Both the position numbers and the translations under genes were made by a program. From an uncultured Prevotella sp. (GTDB lineage Bacteria; Bacteroidota; Bacteroidia; Bacteroidales; Bacteroidaceae): a stretch of DNA of 35,780 bases. Positions 18,897-26,399 of the stretch are shown in pieces; position 1 is the first letter of the stretch; each line of letters begins with the position of its first letter. The DNA is taken from positions 1 to 35,780 of the forward strand of contig CAKMOD010000062.1 of the NCBI GenBank assembly GCA_927910885.1, in the 5' to 3' direction. The notes below the pieces were generated by a model. The model had not been told where the DNA came from, ran no database searches, and saw only the letters and a program-made list of their open reading frames with translations.

Positions 18897-19898
18897 TTAC
18901 TTTTTCACATTCTTCTTTGCCTTCTGAGCAGGAACTTTCTTTGCGGGTACGAGTTTTGCAGCATCAATCACCTTTGTTTCCTTTTCAGCTGTAGCCTCAA
19001 TGCCTTTCAGCTCAAGGGTGAAGATAAGTGTTGAGAAAGGACCGATGTCACGACCTGCGCCACGCTCACCGTATGCGAGATGCTGTGGGATAACAATCTC
19101 CCACTTTGAGCCAACAGGCATCATCTGCAGTGCCTCTGTCCAACCCTTAATAAGTCCACCAACATTGAAGGTATCGAACTCTACACCATGACGCGAAGTT
19201 GCATCAAATACCTTTCCATCAATGGTCTTACCCTCATAGATTACCTGAACGCGGTCAGCTTCTGTTGGCATAGGTCCGTCACCCTTCTTAATAATACGAT
19301 ACTGAAGACCATTAGCCATTGTTACAACACCTTCCTTCTTCTTGTTCTCTTCCAAGTAAGCTTCATTCTTAGCCTTTATCTCAGCATCTTTCTGTGCTTT
19401 CAACTCTACTTCCTTCTTCTCGAAGATTTGCTCAGCAGTAGCCTGCTTGAGCACTGTAGAATCCTTTGCCAAAGCTGCTACAAAGCCCTTGTAAAACACA
19501 TCAGGGTTAATTGGAGCCGATGTGCCTTCGAACTTAGATGCAACATTAGGTAACATGGTCTTATCTACCTGTGAAGTAATAAGCAATCCTGCTACATAAG
19601 CAGCAAAAGCAGAGTCTTTGCGATTATCAATACCTTGACGCAAGCCACGCAGGAAGTCTGGCATCTGTGCTGAAGTTACACCAAACTGATTTGCAAGATA
19701 CTCGTCCAAACCACGTGTCATAGACATACCTGCAGCATAGCTCAATGTATCAGAAGATGAAGTCAGCACTACTGCGCCTTCTTTACATTCTACTGGACAC
19801 TTTGTATTCTGCTTTCCTTTCTTCTTGCTCTGTGCACTTGCAGTATTAAAGACTGAACCTGCTGCAACGAGCAGAGCCAGCATTATAAGTTTCTTCAT
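18897..19898 (-). CDS. Periplasmic FKBP-type peptidyl-prolyl isomerase with Lys-rich tail
   Basis: 333 aa. Signal peptide (MKKLIMLALLVAAGSVFNTASA), then an Fkp/Mip-type N-terminal dimerisation domain (DTLSYAAGMSMTRGL), a long charged helix with many Glu and Lys (about 160-195) and an FKBP domain (about 205-310; YEGKTIDGKVFDATSRHG, GWTEALQMMPVG, IPQHLAYGERGAG). It assists folding of periplasmic proteins by proline isomerisation. The last 20 or so residues are Lys/Ala/Pro-rich. Third of three FKBP genes in a row; about 300 bp with a 22-bp array separates it from the second, so it may have its own promoter. Confidence 0.95.
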   Translation of the reverse strand: MKKLIMLALLVAAGSVFNTASAQSKKKGKQNTKCPVECKEGAVVLTSSSDTLSYAAGMSMTRGLDEYLANQFGVTSAQMPDFLRGLRQGIDNRKDSAFAAYVAGLLITSQVDKTMLPNVASKFEGTSAPINPDVFYKGFVAALAKDSTVLKQATAEQIFEKKEVELKAQKDAEIKAKNEAYLEENKKKEGVVTMANGLQYRIIKKGDGPMPTEADRVQVIYEGKTIDGKVFDATSRHGVEFDTFNVGGLIKGWTEALQMMPVGSKWEIVIPQHLAYGERGAGRDIGPFSTLIFTLELKGIEATAEKETKVIDAAKLVPAKKVPAQKAKKNVKK

Positions 19899-20028
19899 TG
19901 TTTTGTCGTTTTTAAAGAAAAGGTTTTTCTAAATTAAAAAGGTTGTAGATTCGATGATTACTAAGCTTTAAGATATATATATGTGTCTTCCTTTCTTATA
20001 AGACAAGAGTATCATTACTGAATTATTC

Positions 20029-20138
20029 TCATGAAAATAAAGAATTACTTTCATGAGAATAAATATTTATTTTCACGACAATAAATATTTTCTTTCATGA
20101 AAATAATTCGTCATCATCGTGAAAATGGATTACAGCTG
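20029..20138. repeat. Tandem array of five 22-bp repeats
   Basis: Units start at 20029, 20051, 20073, 20095 and 20117, exactly 22 bp apart. Each begins with TCATGAAAATAA or a close variant (TCATGAGAATAA, TCACGACAATAA, TCATGAAAATAA, TCGTGAAAATGG); the remaining 10 bp are AT-rich and more variable. It sits in the gap between the second and third FKBP genes, upstream of the third. No spacers, so not CRISPR. Confidence 0.85.
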
Positions 20139-20194
20139 ATGCTCTTCCATATAAGAAAGGAAGACTCATCGAACCTTTATCAACCCTTAGTTGA

Positions 20195-21121
20195 TTACAT
20201 ACCTGGCTTGCCGTGTGGCATAACTGGCATACCCTGAGGCATACCTGGCTGACCCTCTGGAGCCTTCTCGATACCAAGTAACTCAACTGTAAAGATAAGT
20301 GTTGAGAATGGCTTGAGGTCTGGACTTGGCTGCTCAGCACCGTAACCAGCTGTATAAGGAATAGTAATCTCCCACTTTGCACCAACAGGCATCTTTGTAA
20401 GAGCCTCTGTGAAACCTGGGATAACACCACCTACTGGCATTGTTGCACCATCACGCTGATCGAAAACCTTACCATCGATAGTCTTACCTACATAGTTAAT
20501 CTTAACAACATCAGAAGCCTTTGGTGTAGCACCAGAGCCAGCCTTGAGTTCCTTAACCTGTACACCCTGACCGATAGTCTTCACACCTTCCTTCTTAGCG
20601 TTGGCAGCCATGTAAGCATCACTCTTCTTCTTATTCTCACCGTATGTCTTCTCAGCAGCCTTCATCTGGATAGCCTTTGAAGTCTTCTGCTCAACCTCAC
20701 GAGCCTGCTCTACAGTCATCTTCTGACCATGACCCTTTGCACTTGCAGCAAAACCAGCGAGGAAGTTATCCAAAGAAACAGTCTTTGTAGAGTCTTCACC
20801 AAAGATCTGACGGTTGATCTGATTCTTGATAATCATGTTCATCTGCATACCTACACCGATACCAGCATTGTAAGCAGCACGCTTCTTATCATCACCATTC
20901 TGCGCACCATCATTCATACCCTTGATAAACTCATCGATGTAAGCTGTATCAATCTGCATCTGCTGGAGATACTGCTTTACACTCTGACCCTGATCAATAC
21001 CGAAAGCATAGCTCAAAGAGTCAACATCAGACTTCAAATCTTCCTTTGGAGCTGAGTTACCACAAGCAGTGAAGCCTGCAGCTGCGATAGCCATAGCGGC
21101 TAATAAATAAATTTTCTTCAT
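20195..21121 (-). CDS. FKBP-type peptidyl-prolyl isomerase lipoprotein with Met/Pro/Gly tail
   Basis: 308 aa. Lipoprotein signal with Cys20 (GFTAC), Fkp-type N-domain (DSLSYAFGIDQGQSV), helical linker, then an FKBP domain (about 195-285; YVGKTIDGKVFDQRDG, GFTEALTKMPVGAKWEITIP). It ends in a short tail of Met, Pro and Gly with one His (GMPQGMPVMPHGKPGM). Such a Met-rich end is unusual for FKBPs and could bind soft metals, by analogy only to the metal-binding tail of SlyD. Membrane-anchored on the periplasmic side. Lies 90 bp downstream of the cytoplasmic paralogue. Confidence 0.95.
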   Translation of the reverse strand: MKKIYLLAAMAIAAAGFTACGNSAPKEDLKSDVDSLSYAFGIDQGQSVKQYLQQMQIDTAYIDEFIKGMNDGAQNGDDKKRAAYNAGIGVGMQMNMIIKNQINRQIFGEDSTKTVSLDNFLAGFAASAKGHGQKMTVEQAREVEQKTSKAIQMKAAEKTYGENKKKSDAYMAANAKKEGVKTIGQGVQVKELKAGSGATPKASDVVKINYVGKTIDGKVFDQRDGATMPVGGVIPGFTEALTKMPVGAKWEITIPYTAGYGAEQPSPDLKPFSTLIFTVELLGIEKAPEGQPGMPQGMPVMPHGKPGM

Positions 21122-21211
21122 TATTTTAATTGTTTAGTTTCTTAAGCAATATTATTAGAGTAGGCGATGATGGACGTATATTGCCACCTATTATCACCTA
21201 CACACCATTCT

Positions 21212-21817
21212 TTACTTTACCTCTATCAACTCTACGTCGAAGACAAGAGCTGCGAATGGAGGTATCTGTGCACCAGCACCATGCTCACCGTATGCAAGGT
21301 TATAAGGGATGAAGAAGCGATACTTAGCACCTTCCTGCATAAGCTGCACACCCTCTGTCCAACCTGCGATAACCTGATTCAAACCGAAAGTAGCTGGCTG
21401 GTTACGCTGATAAGAACTGTCGAAGATAGTACCATCAATCAGTGTTCCCTCATAATGACATACTACCTGATCTGTAGCTGAAGGCTTCTTACCATCACCT
21501 TCCTTCAACACCTGATACTGCAAACCAGATGGCAAGGTTACAATACCATCCTTCTTACCGTTCTCAGCAAGGAAAGCCTCACCAGCAGCCTTTGCTGCCT
21601 TACCAGCCTCAGCGGCTGCAGCCTGCTGCTTAGCCTCCTGCTCTTGGAAGAAGTTTTGTACGAGAGTCTGTGCCTCTGCATTGTCAACTTTCAGTTCTGA
21701 ACCTGAAATTACATCCTTGATAGCCTGTGCGAAGTCGTCAATATTCAGTTCCTTTGCGCCCATTCCTGCGAGCTGTGAACCGATACCGATTCCCAGTGCA
21801 TAGCTTAATTTATCCAT
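21212..21817 (-). CDS. Cytoplasmic FKBP-type peptidyl-prolyl isomerase (FklB-like)
   Basis: 201 aa, no signal peptide. Short Fkp N-domain (MDKLSYALGIGIGSQLA), an Ala/Glu/Gln-rich helix (about 70-100) and a complete FKBP domain (YEGTLIDGTIFDSSYQRNQPA, GWTEGVQLMQEGAKYRFFIP, PPFAALVFDVELIEVK at the end). First of three tandem paralogues that differ in location (cytoplasm, lipoprotein, soluble periplasm) and tail, which points to local duplication followed by specialisation. ATG 21817 lies 33 bp from a -7 box. Confidence 0.95.
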   Translation of the reverse strand: MDKLSYALGIGIGSQLAGMGAKELNIDDFAQAIKDVISGSELKVDNAEAQTLVQNFFQEQEAKQQAAAAEAGKAAKAAGEAFLAENGKKDGIVTLPSGLQYQVLKEGDGKKPSATDQVVCHYEGTLIDGTIFDSSYQRNQPATFGLNQVIAGWTEGVQLMQEGAKYRFFIPYNLAYGEHGAGAQIPPFAALVFDVELIEVK

Positions 21818-21849
21818 TATCGTTCTTAATATTATTAATAATTAATGTG

Positions 21850-21857
21850 CAAAGATA
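21850..21857 (-). promoter_or_regulatory. -7 box of the FKBP cluster
   Basis: TATCTTTG on minus (21857-21850); start expected near 21843, leader about 26 nt. No convincing -33 element. Confidence 0.45.
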
Positions 21858-22073
21858 CTATTTTTAAGGTATAGTTTTGCATTAATCGGATTAAAATTAC
21901 TAAATTTGTCAAAGAGAGCGGAGGAATACTGTGCAAGTTAAAGGTATCGACAAAAAACAAGAAGTATATTATTAGTACTTCATTTGTCCAAAACTCTATT
22001 TGCAAATGTTTGGGAATTAATGCCTATAACCTCGTCTACTTCCTTCAAGCCTCAACTCATAAAAGACAGACGT

Positions 22074-22766
22074 ATGAAGAAAATCGTATTCTTAACAGGT
22101 GCTGGAATGTCCGTAGAGAGCGGCTTCAAGACCTTTCGCGGCAACGATGGATTATGGGAGGATTACCCTGTTGAACAGATAGCTACGCACGAAGGCTGGG
22201 TAACCAACCCCACACTCGTTAACAACTTCTACAACAATCTACGCAAAAAACTCCATGCTGCCAAGCCTAATGAGGGTCATCGCCTTATCAAGGAACTTGA
22301 AAAAGACTATGATGTGACGGTGATTACGCAGAATGTTGACGACCTTCACGAGAAAGCTGGGGCTTCAAAGGTTATCCATCTACATGGAGAACTAACAAAG
22401 GTATGCTCAAGTAAGGCTCCTTACGATAGCCGATACATACAGGAACTACCTAAAGATAACTGCGAAGTAGCCCCTGAAACACTTGCAGAAGACGGTAGTC
22501 TATTGCGCCCTTTCATTGTCTTTTTCGGCGAATCAGTCCCAATGATTGAGCCAGCTGCTGAGGTTGTGGCACAAGCAGATATCCTTGTTATCATCGGGAC
22601 ATCGCTGGTTGTTTATCCAGCTGCAGGTCTTGTGCAATACACCCGACCAGGAACTCCTATCTATCTGATTGACCCAGACGATACGCCAGCACATGCTTCT
22701 GGACGAATAACACATATCAAAAAGGGTGCAAGCGAAGGTATGAAAGAACTGATGAAGCTATTATAA
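22074..22766 (+). CDS. Sirtuin, NAD-dependent protein deacylase, without zinc tetracysteine
   Basis: 230 aa from ATG 22074 (an in-frame upstream start at 21984 adds a segment that fits no sirtuin). NAD-binding GAGMS (9-13), FRG (21-23), TQNVDD (85-90) and catalytic His in HLHGE (104) are present. The usual two CxxC zinc pairs are missing; only single Cys residues at 111 and 130 occur in that region. In E. coli CobB a Tyr-x-x-Arg motif favours acidic acyl groups; here the equivalent reads YNNL, so simple deacetylation is more likely (inference). Cytoplasmic. Single gene, followed by GPx on the same strand. Confidence 0.92.
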   Translation: MKKIVFLTGAGMSVESGFKTFRGNDGLWEDYPVEQIATHEGWVTNPTLVNNFYNNLRKKLHAAKPNEGHRLIKELEKDYDVTVITQNVDDLHEKAGASKVIHLHGELTKVCSSKAPYDSRYIQELPKDNCEVAPETLAEDGSLLRPFIVFFGESVPMIEPAAEVVAQADILVIIGTSLVVYPAAGLVQYTRPGTPIYLIDPDDTPAHASGRITHIKKGASEGMKELMKLL

Positions 22767-22902
22767 CGATTCACATACAGCCTATACATGTACGATAAAA
22801 CATACTCATTTATTAAAAACTTAGAATACATAACCCACAAAACCTTTATTTGCTTTATTCTCTTTGAGCAATAAACGAAAGTGGATATCAATGATTAAAC
22901 AA

Positions 22903-23517
22903 ATGAAGAAACTATTATCACTCCTCTTCTTAGCCCTCATGGCACTGCCTATCATGGCTCAGAAGAATGTTTACAAGTTTAGTGTAAAGGACGGAAACGA
23001 ACATACCGTCAAGTTGAAGGACTACAAGGGTAAGGTGCTACTCATCGTCAATACGGCGACAAAATGTGGATTTACACCACAGTATGAAGCCTTACAGAAA
23101 CTCTATGACACCTATAAGAATCAAGGGCTCGTAATCCTTGACTTCCCTTGTAATCAGTTTGGCGCACAGGCTCCAGGCTCTTTCCGCGACATTCACTCCT
23201 TCTGCACAGCTAACTATGGTACGACTTTCCCACAGTTTGCAAAGGTTAATGTCAATGGTCGTAACGAATCACCACTTTACACTTACCTGAAGGCTCAACA
23301 GCCATTCAAGGGCTTTGACATGAATAATAACATCGGTAAGTTCCTTGATGAGAAGTTCCGTGCGGAGAATCCTGATTATGCTAAGGATCCAAGTATCAAA
23401 TGGAACTTCACAAAGTTCCTCATAGACCGACAGGGACATGTCATCGACCGCTTTGAGCCAACAGCCGATATGAAAGACGTTGAGGCTGGTATCAAGGCTG
23501 CATTGAAGATGAAATAA
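22903..23517 (+). CDS. Exported glutathione peroxidase-family protein (Cys type)
   Basis: 204 aa from ATG 22903 (ATG 22891 also possible). Signal peptide MKKLLSLLFLALMALPIMAQ, so periplasmic. Peroxidatic Cys55 in NTATKCGFTPQY, Gln85 in DFPCNQFG and Trp in KWNFTKFL complete the GPx tetrad. Cys-type bacterial GPx proteins usually reduce peroxides with thioredoxin-like donors rather than glutathione. The insert between the motifs is of normal size. Its 3' end abuts a 9-bp repeat array and a convergent gene. Confidence 0.93.
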   Translation: MKKLLSLLFLALMALPIMAQKNVYKFSVKDGNEHTVKLKDYKGKVLLIVNTATKCGFTPQYEALQKLYDTYKNQGLVILDFPCNQFGAQAPGSFRDIHSFCTANYGTTFPQFAKVNVNGRNESPLYTYLKAQQPFKGFDMNNNIGKFLDEKFRAENPDYAKDPSIKWNFTKFLIDRQGHVIDRFEPTADMKDVEAGIKAALKMK

Positions 23518-23520
23518 AAG

Positions 23521-23630
23521 CTAATGGAGCTATTAGCCTTATTGGACTAATAGGGCTTATGAGCCTAATAAAACAATAAGCCTTATGGGGCAAATGAGCC
23601 TAATTAGGCTAATAAGCCCAATAATAACAA
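23521..23630 (-). repeat. 9-bp periodic array, copy 2
   Basis: Starting three bases after the GPx stop codon. Read on minus it falls into about twelve 9-mers such as GGCTTATTA, GCCTAATTA, GGCTCATTT, GGCTTATTG, GCTCATAAG. Variation is mainly between TTA/TTG and GGC/GCC. Fills the gap between convergent genes up to a terminator. Confidence 0.75.
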
Positions 23631-23633
23631 AGC

Positions 23634-23671
23634 AAATCCGGCTGACACGTAACCACGTATCAGCTGGATTT
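23634..23671 (-). terminator. Bidirectional terminator between GPx and YitT genes
   Basis: Long hairpin: AAATCC, GCTGA and ACGT (23634-23650) pair with ACGT, TCAGC and GGATTT (23655-23671), with two single mismatches. Confidence 0.8.
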
Positions 23672-23678
23672 CTTTCGT

Positions 23679-24614
23679 TTATTCAGCAGCAAGCTTAACA
23701 GCCTTCTGCTTATTCTTATTAGATGATTTCTTCTTCACTTTAAATTTATCAAATCCCTTACCGAACACACCCATTACTTGGCTCTGTGTTACAAAAGCAT
23801 CTGGGTCAATATCATCAATCATACGATAAACGTATGATGCCTCACGCTGGCGAGTCACAACAATAACAATCTTTATATTGTTACCAGTATAATAACCCTT
23901 CGCGTCGATAATCGTACTACTACGGTGTGGCTGCCCCTGCGATATCATATCGCAAATCTCCTTATAACGCTCAGAAATAATAAGGAACTGCACCGAACGA
24001 CGACTGGAGTTGATAACTTGATCAAGTACAAAAGAGGTGACAATCAGGTTAACATATCCATAGATAACCTGCTCCCAACTATGAAGAACAAGATAACTAC
24101 CCGTTACGATGGTCATATCCACTAACAAGATAACACGTCCAAGAGAGATATCACGGTATTTATTGACAATAGCTGCAACGATATCAGAGCCACCAGAACT
24201 ACCATTATAGGAAAGTCCAAAAGCTAAACCAACACCACAAAACGATGCACCGATGATAGCTGCCATAAAAGGCTCATCATGTAAGAGACCTGGAGAAGGA
24301 CAAAACGGACCAATAAGCCTCGTCATAATGGTCAACATTACAACGCCATAGATGGTACGAATACAAAACTTTAATCCCAATACTTTCAAGGCAATAGCCA
24401 GCAGAATAGCATTCAGAACAAAGTAAGTGTTGCTGACAGGGATATTTTGTCCCCATTGTAAGATGGATGCCAAACCTGCAACTCCACCATTACCGATGTG
24501 ATTAGGTAGTAGAAAAACCATCCAGCCGATAGCATAGGACAGCATACCTACGGCTATCATTACATAGTCTAAGATTTCCCGATAAAGGACCTTCTTATTA
24601 ATCTTGTTAATCAT
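23679..24614 (-). CDS. YitT-family membrane protein (DUF161/DUF2179)
   Basis: 311 aa. Five or six hydrophobic segments in the first 200 residues, including the typical IGWMVFLLPNHIGNGGVAG and LSYNGSSGGSDIVA stretches, followed by a cytosolic DUF2179 domain (about 215-290; RSSTIIDAKGYYTGNNIKIVIVVTRQ seen as its core). Lys-rich C-terminus. Inner membrane; function of the family is not established, transport is suspected. Convergent with GPx and divergent from ruvB. Confidence 0.92.
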   Translation of the reverse strand: MINKINKKVLYREILDYVMIAVGMLSYAIGWMVFLLPNHIGNGGVAGLASILQWGQNIPVSNTYFVLNAILLAIALKVLGLKFCIRTIYGVVMLTIMTRLIGPFCPSPGLLHDEPFMAAIIGASFCGVGLAFGLSYNGSSGGSDIVAAIVNKYRDISLGRVILLVDMTIVTGSYLVLHSWEQVIYGYVNLIVTSFVLDQVINSSRRSVQFLIISERYKEICDMISQGQPHRSSTIIDAKGYYTGNNIKIVIVVTRQREASYVYRMIDDIDPDAFVTQSQVMGVFGKGFDKFKVKKKSSNKNKQKAVKLAAE

Positions 24615-24644
24615 ACATTTAAGGATATGAGTGAAATGACGCTA

Positions 24645-24672
24645 CAAATTTAGATAAATTTTCCGAAACAAA
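24645..24672 (-). promoter_or_regulatory. Promoter of the YitT gene
   Basis: TAAATTTG (24652-24645) on minus, with TTTG (24672-24669) 16 bp upstream; the spacing is short of the usual 19-20. Confidence 0.45.
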
Positions 24673-24695
24673 GCACTTGCACAGAAAAAATAGAG

Positions 24696-24703
24696 TACCT
24701 TTG
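24696..24703 (+). promoter_or_regulatory. -7 box of the ruvB gene
   Basis: TACCTTTG; TTG at 24677-24679 gives a short 16-bp spacer. The start would be near 24709, leaving a leader of about 166 nt before ATG 24876. Confidence 0.45.
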
Positions 24704-24875
24704 CAGAAAATAATATATACCCTAAGGATGTAGAAGAAAAGCCACACATGGCAATTCATAGGGAAGCACAGCATATATATCCATAAAAGATTGCTTTTGA
24801 CGGATATATTGACGAGTGGCAAAGACATCGTCCACATCCTCTCCCACTTGCATCTTTTTGCAGAAAATTAGCAAC

Positions 24876-25910
24876 ATGCCAGAAGATTTTGACATACATG
24901 AAGAAAGGCTGAATTCCGTTGAGAAGGATTTTGAAAATGCCCTGCGCCCACTGAAATTTGATGATTTCAGCGGACAGCAGAAGGTTGTCGAAAACCTCAG
25001 CGTCTTTGTTGAAGCCGCTAAGTTCCGTGGCGAACCGCTCGACCACTCCCTCTTGCACGGTCCTCCGGGATTGGGTAAGACGACGTTGAGTAATATCATT
25101 GCCAACGAATTGGGCGTCGGTTTCAAGATTACCTCAGGTCCAGTGCTCGACAAACCGGGCGACCTTGCAGGTATTCTAACCTCCTTAGAGCCTAACGATG
25201 TCTTGTTTATTGACGAGATACACCGCCTTTCTCCTGTCGTAGAGGAGTATCTTTACTCTGCGATGGAGGACTATCGCATCGATATTATGATTGATAAGGG
25301 ACCATCTGCACGTTCTATCCAGATTGACCTCAACCCATTCACTCTCGTTGGTGCTACGACACGAAGCGGACTGCTCACTGCCCCACTCCGTGCTCGATTC
25401 GGTATTAATCTCCATTTAGAGTATTACGACCCAGAGACTTTGAAGCGCATTATCAAGCGTTCGGCAGCCTTATTAAAAGTGCCTATCGTGGACGAAGCTG
25501 CAGATGAAATAGCACGTCGCTCACGTGGTACGCCACGTATCTGTAATGCCCTACTCCGCCGTGTACGCGACTTCGCACAAGTGAAGGGTAATGGTACTAT
25601 CACACCCGAAATCGCAACGATGTCACTGCAATCATTGAACATTGACAAATATGGTTTGGACGAGATAGATAATAAGATTCTACTCACCATTATCGATAAA
25701 TTCCGTGGCGGTCCAGTAGGTGTTTCTACCATTGCCACTGCTATCGGTGAAGATTCTGGTACGGTAGAAGAGGTTTACGAACCTTTCCTTATCATGGAAG
25801 GATTTATCAAACGAACCCCTCGTGGACGTGTGGCAACGCAGCTTGCCTACGACCATCTCGGACGAAACTCATATCAAGACAATCCTCTACAACCGGGATT
25901 ATTCGATTAA
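24876..25910 (+). CDS. ruvB: Holliday junction branch migration helicase RuvB
   Basis: 344 aa. AAA+ motor with Walker A GPPGLGKTT (62-70), Walker B LFIDEIHRLS, sensor 1 GATTRSG and the arginine finger region (LRARFG), then the winged-helix DNA-binding domain ending PRGRVATQLAYDHLG. It forms hexamers that with RuvA drive branch migration of Holliday junctions. ATG 24876 (MPEDFDIHEERL) fits the usual start; an in-frame extension from 24816 is non-homologous. No ruvA or ruvC beside it. Stop codon is followed by a strong terminator. Confidence 0.98.
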   Translation: MPEDFDIHEERLNSVEKDFENALRPLKFDDFSGQQKVVENLSVFVEAAKFRGEPLDHSLLHGPPGLGKTTLSNIIANELGVGFKITSGPVLDKPGDLAGILTSLEPNDVLFIDEIHRLSPVVEEYLYSAMEDYRIDIMIDKGPSARSIQIDLNPFTLVGATTRSGLLTAPLRARFGINLHLEYYDPETLKRIIKRSAALLKVPIVDEAADEIARRSRGTPRICNALLRRVRDFAQVKGNGTITPEIATMSLQSLNIDKYGLDEIDNKILLTIIDKFRGGPVGVSTIATAIGEDSGTVEEVYEPFLIMEGFIKRTPRGRVATQLAYDHLGRNSYQDNPLQPGLFD

Positions 25911-25915
25911 AAGAT

Positions 25916-25959
25916 ACTCCATTGCAAACGTTCACTATGAACAATGCAATGGAGTTTTT
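25916..25959 (+). terminator. Strong intrinsic terminator of ruvB
   Basis: An 11-bp stem, ACTCCATTGCA (25916-25926) with TGCAATGGAGT (25945-25955), followed by a T run. Confidence 0.93.
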
Positions 25960-25986
25960 CTTTTATTCGTTCCTTTACGCACTGAT

Positions 25987-26285
25987 GTTTGTAAACTATT
26001 TTCATGCAGTTCAAAAACAACACATGCTCTTTTGGCTTCTAAAAGACGCCTAATTGACTTGCAAAAGACGCCCTTTAAGACCCTTACTAACGCCCTTTTG
26101 GAGTCCAATTAAGCACCTTTTACTTTACCACTTTATAACTAACTGATTTACTGATGATTACAAACTCACATTTTACACGTATTTTTATCCTTGTTTATTG
26201 ATGTTTTACACGATTTTATGTAATGATTTTTCAAAACCTTATCTATGGATTTTCAAGGTTTTAAAAAGAAAAGGTTTTCTGTGTC
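25987..26285 (-). repeat. Dispersed intergenic element, copy D
   Basis: Minus orientation: tail 25987-26024, units at 26025-26046, 26047-26068, 26069-26090 and 26091-26112, then a body closely similar to copy C to about 26285. Tail points at the ruvB terminator 28 bp away; the body side faces the acyltransferase promoter. Confidence 0.85.
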
Positions 26286-26363
26286 AAAGGAGGATTATAA
26301 ATTGCTAACACCTATCAAACCACGATTTTTAAGAGGCTAATTATTCTTTTACAACTACATCTT

Positions 26364-26394
26364 TTTGAAGTGTCCTACTAATTTCCTAACTTTG
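26364..26394 (+). promoter_or_regulatory. Promoter of the acyltransferase gene; possible leaderless start
   Basis: TTTG (26364-26367), 19 bp, TAACTTTG (26387-26394). The ATG at 26400 starts six bases after the box, so the transcript should begin at or beside it. Confidence 0.7.
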
Positions 26395-26399
26395 TCGCT

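Noticed and set aside
20029..20138. CRISPR array
   Set aside because: Units are contiguous 22-mers without unique spacers, and no cas gene is near. The same applies to the four-unit blocks of the dispersed element.
20095..20430. 111-aa ORF on minus across the end of the FKBP lipoprotein gene
   Set aside because: It is an out-of-frame reading of the FKBP gene with Leu/Ser/Gln-rich low complexity, and runs into the 22-bp array.
21984..22073. N-terminal extension of the sirtuin
   Set aside because: The standard sirtuin fold starts at KKIVFLTGAG; the extra 30 residues look like read-through of upstream non-coding DNA.
24816..24875. N-terminal extension of RuvB
   Set aside because: The 20 extra residues do not resemble any RuvB; MPEDFDIHEERL is the usual start.
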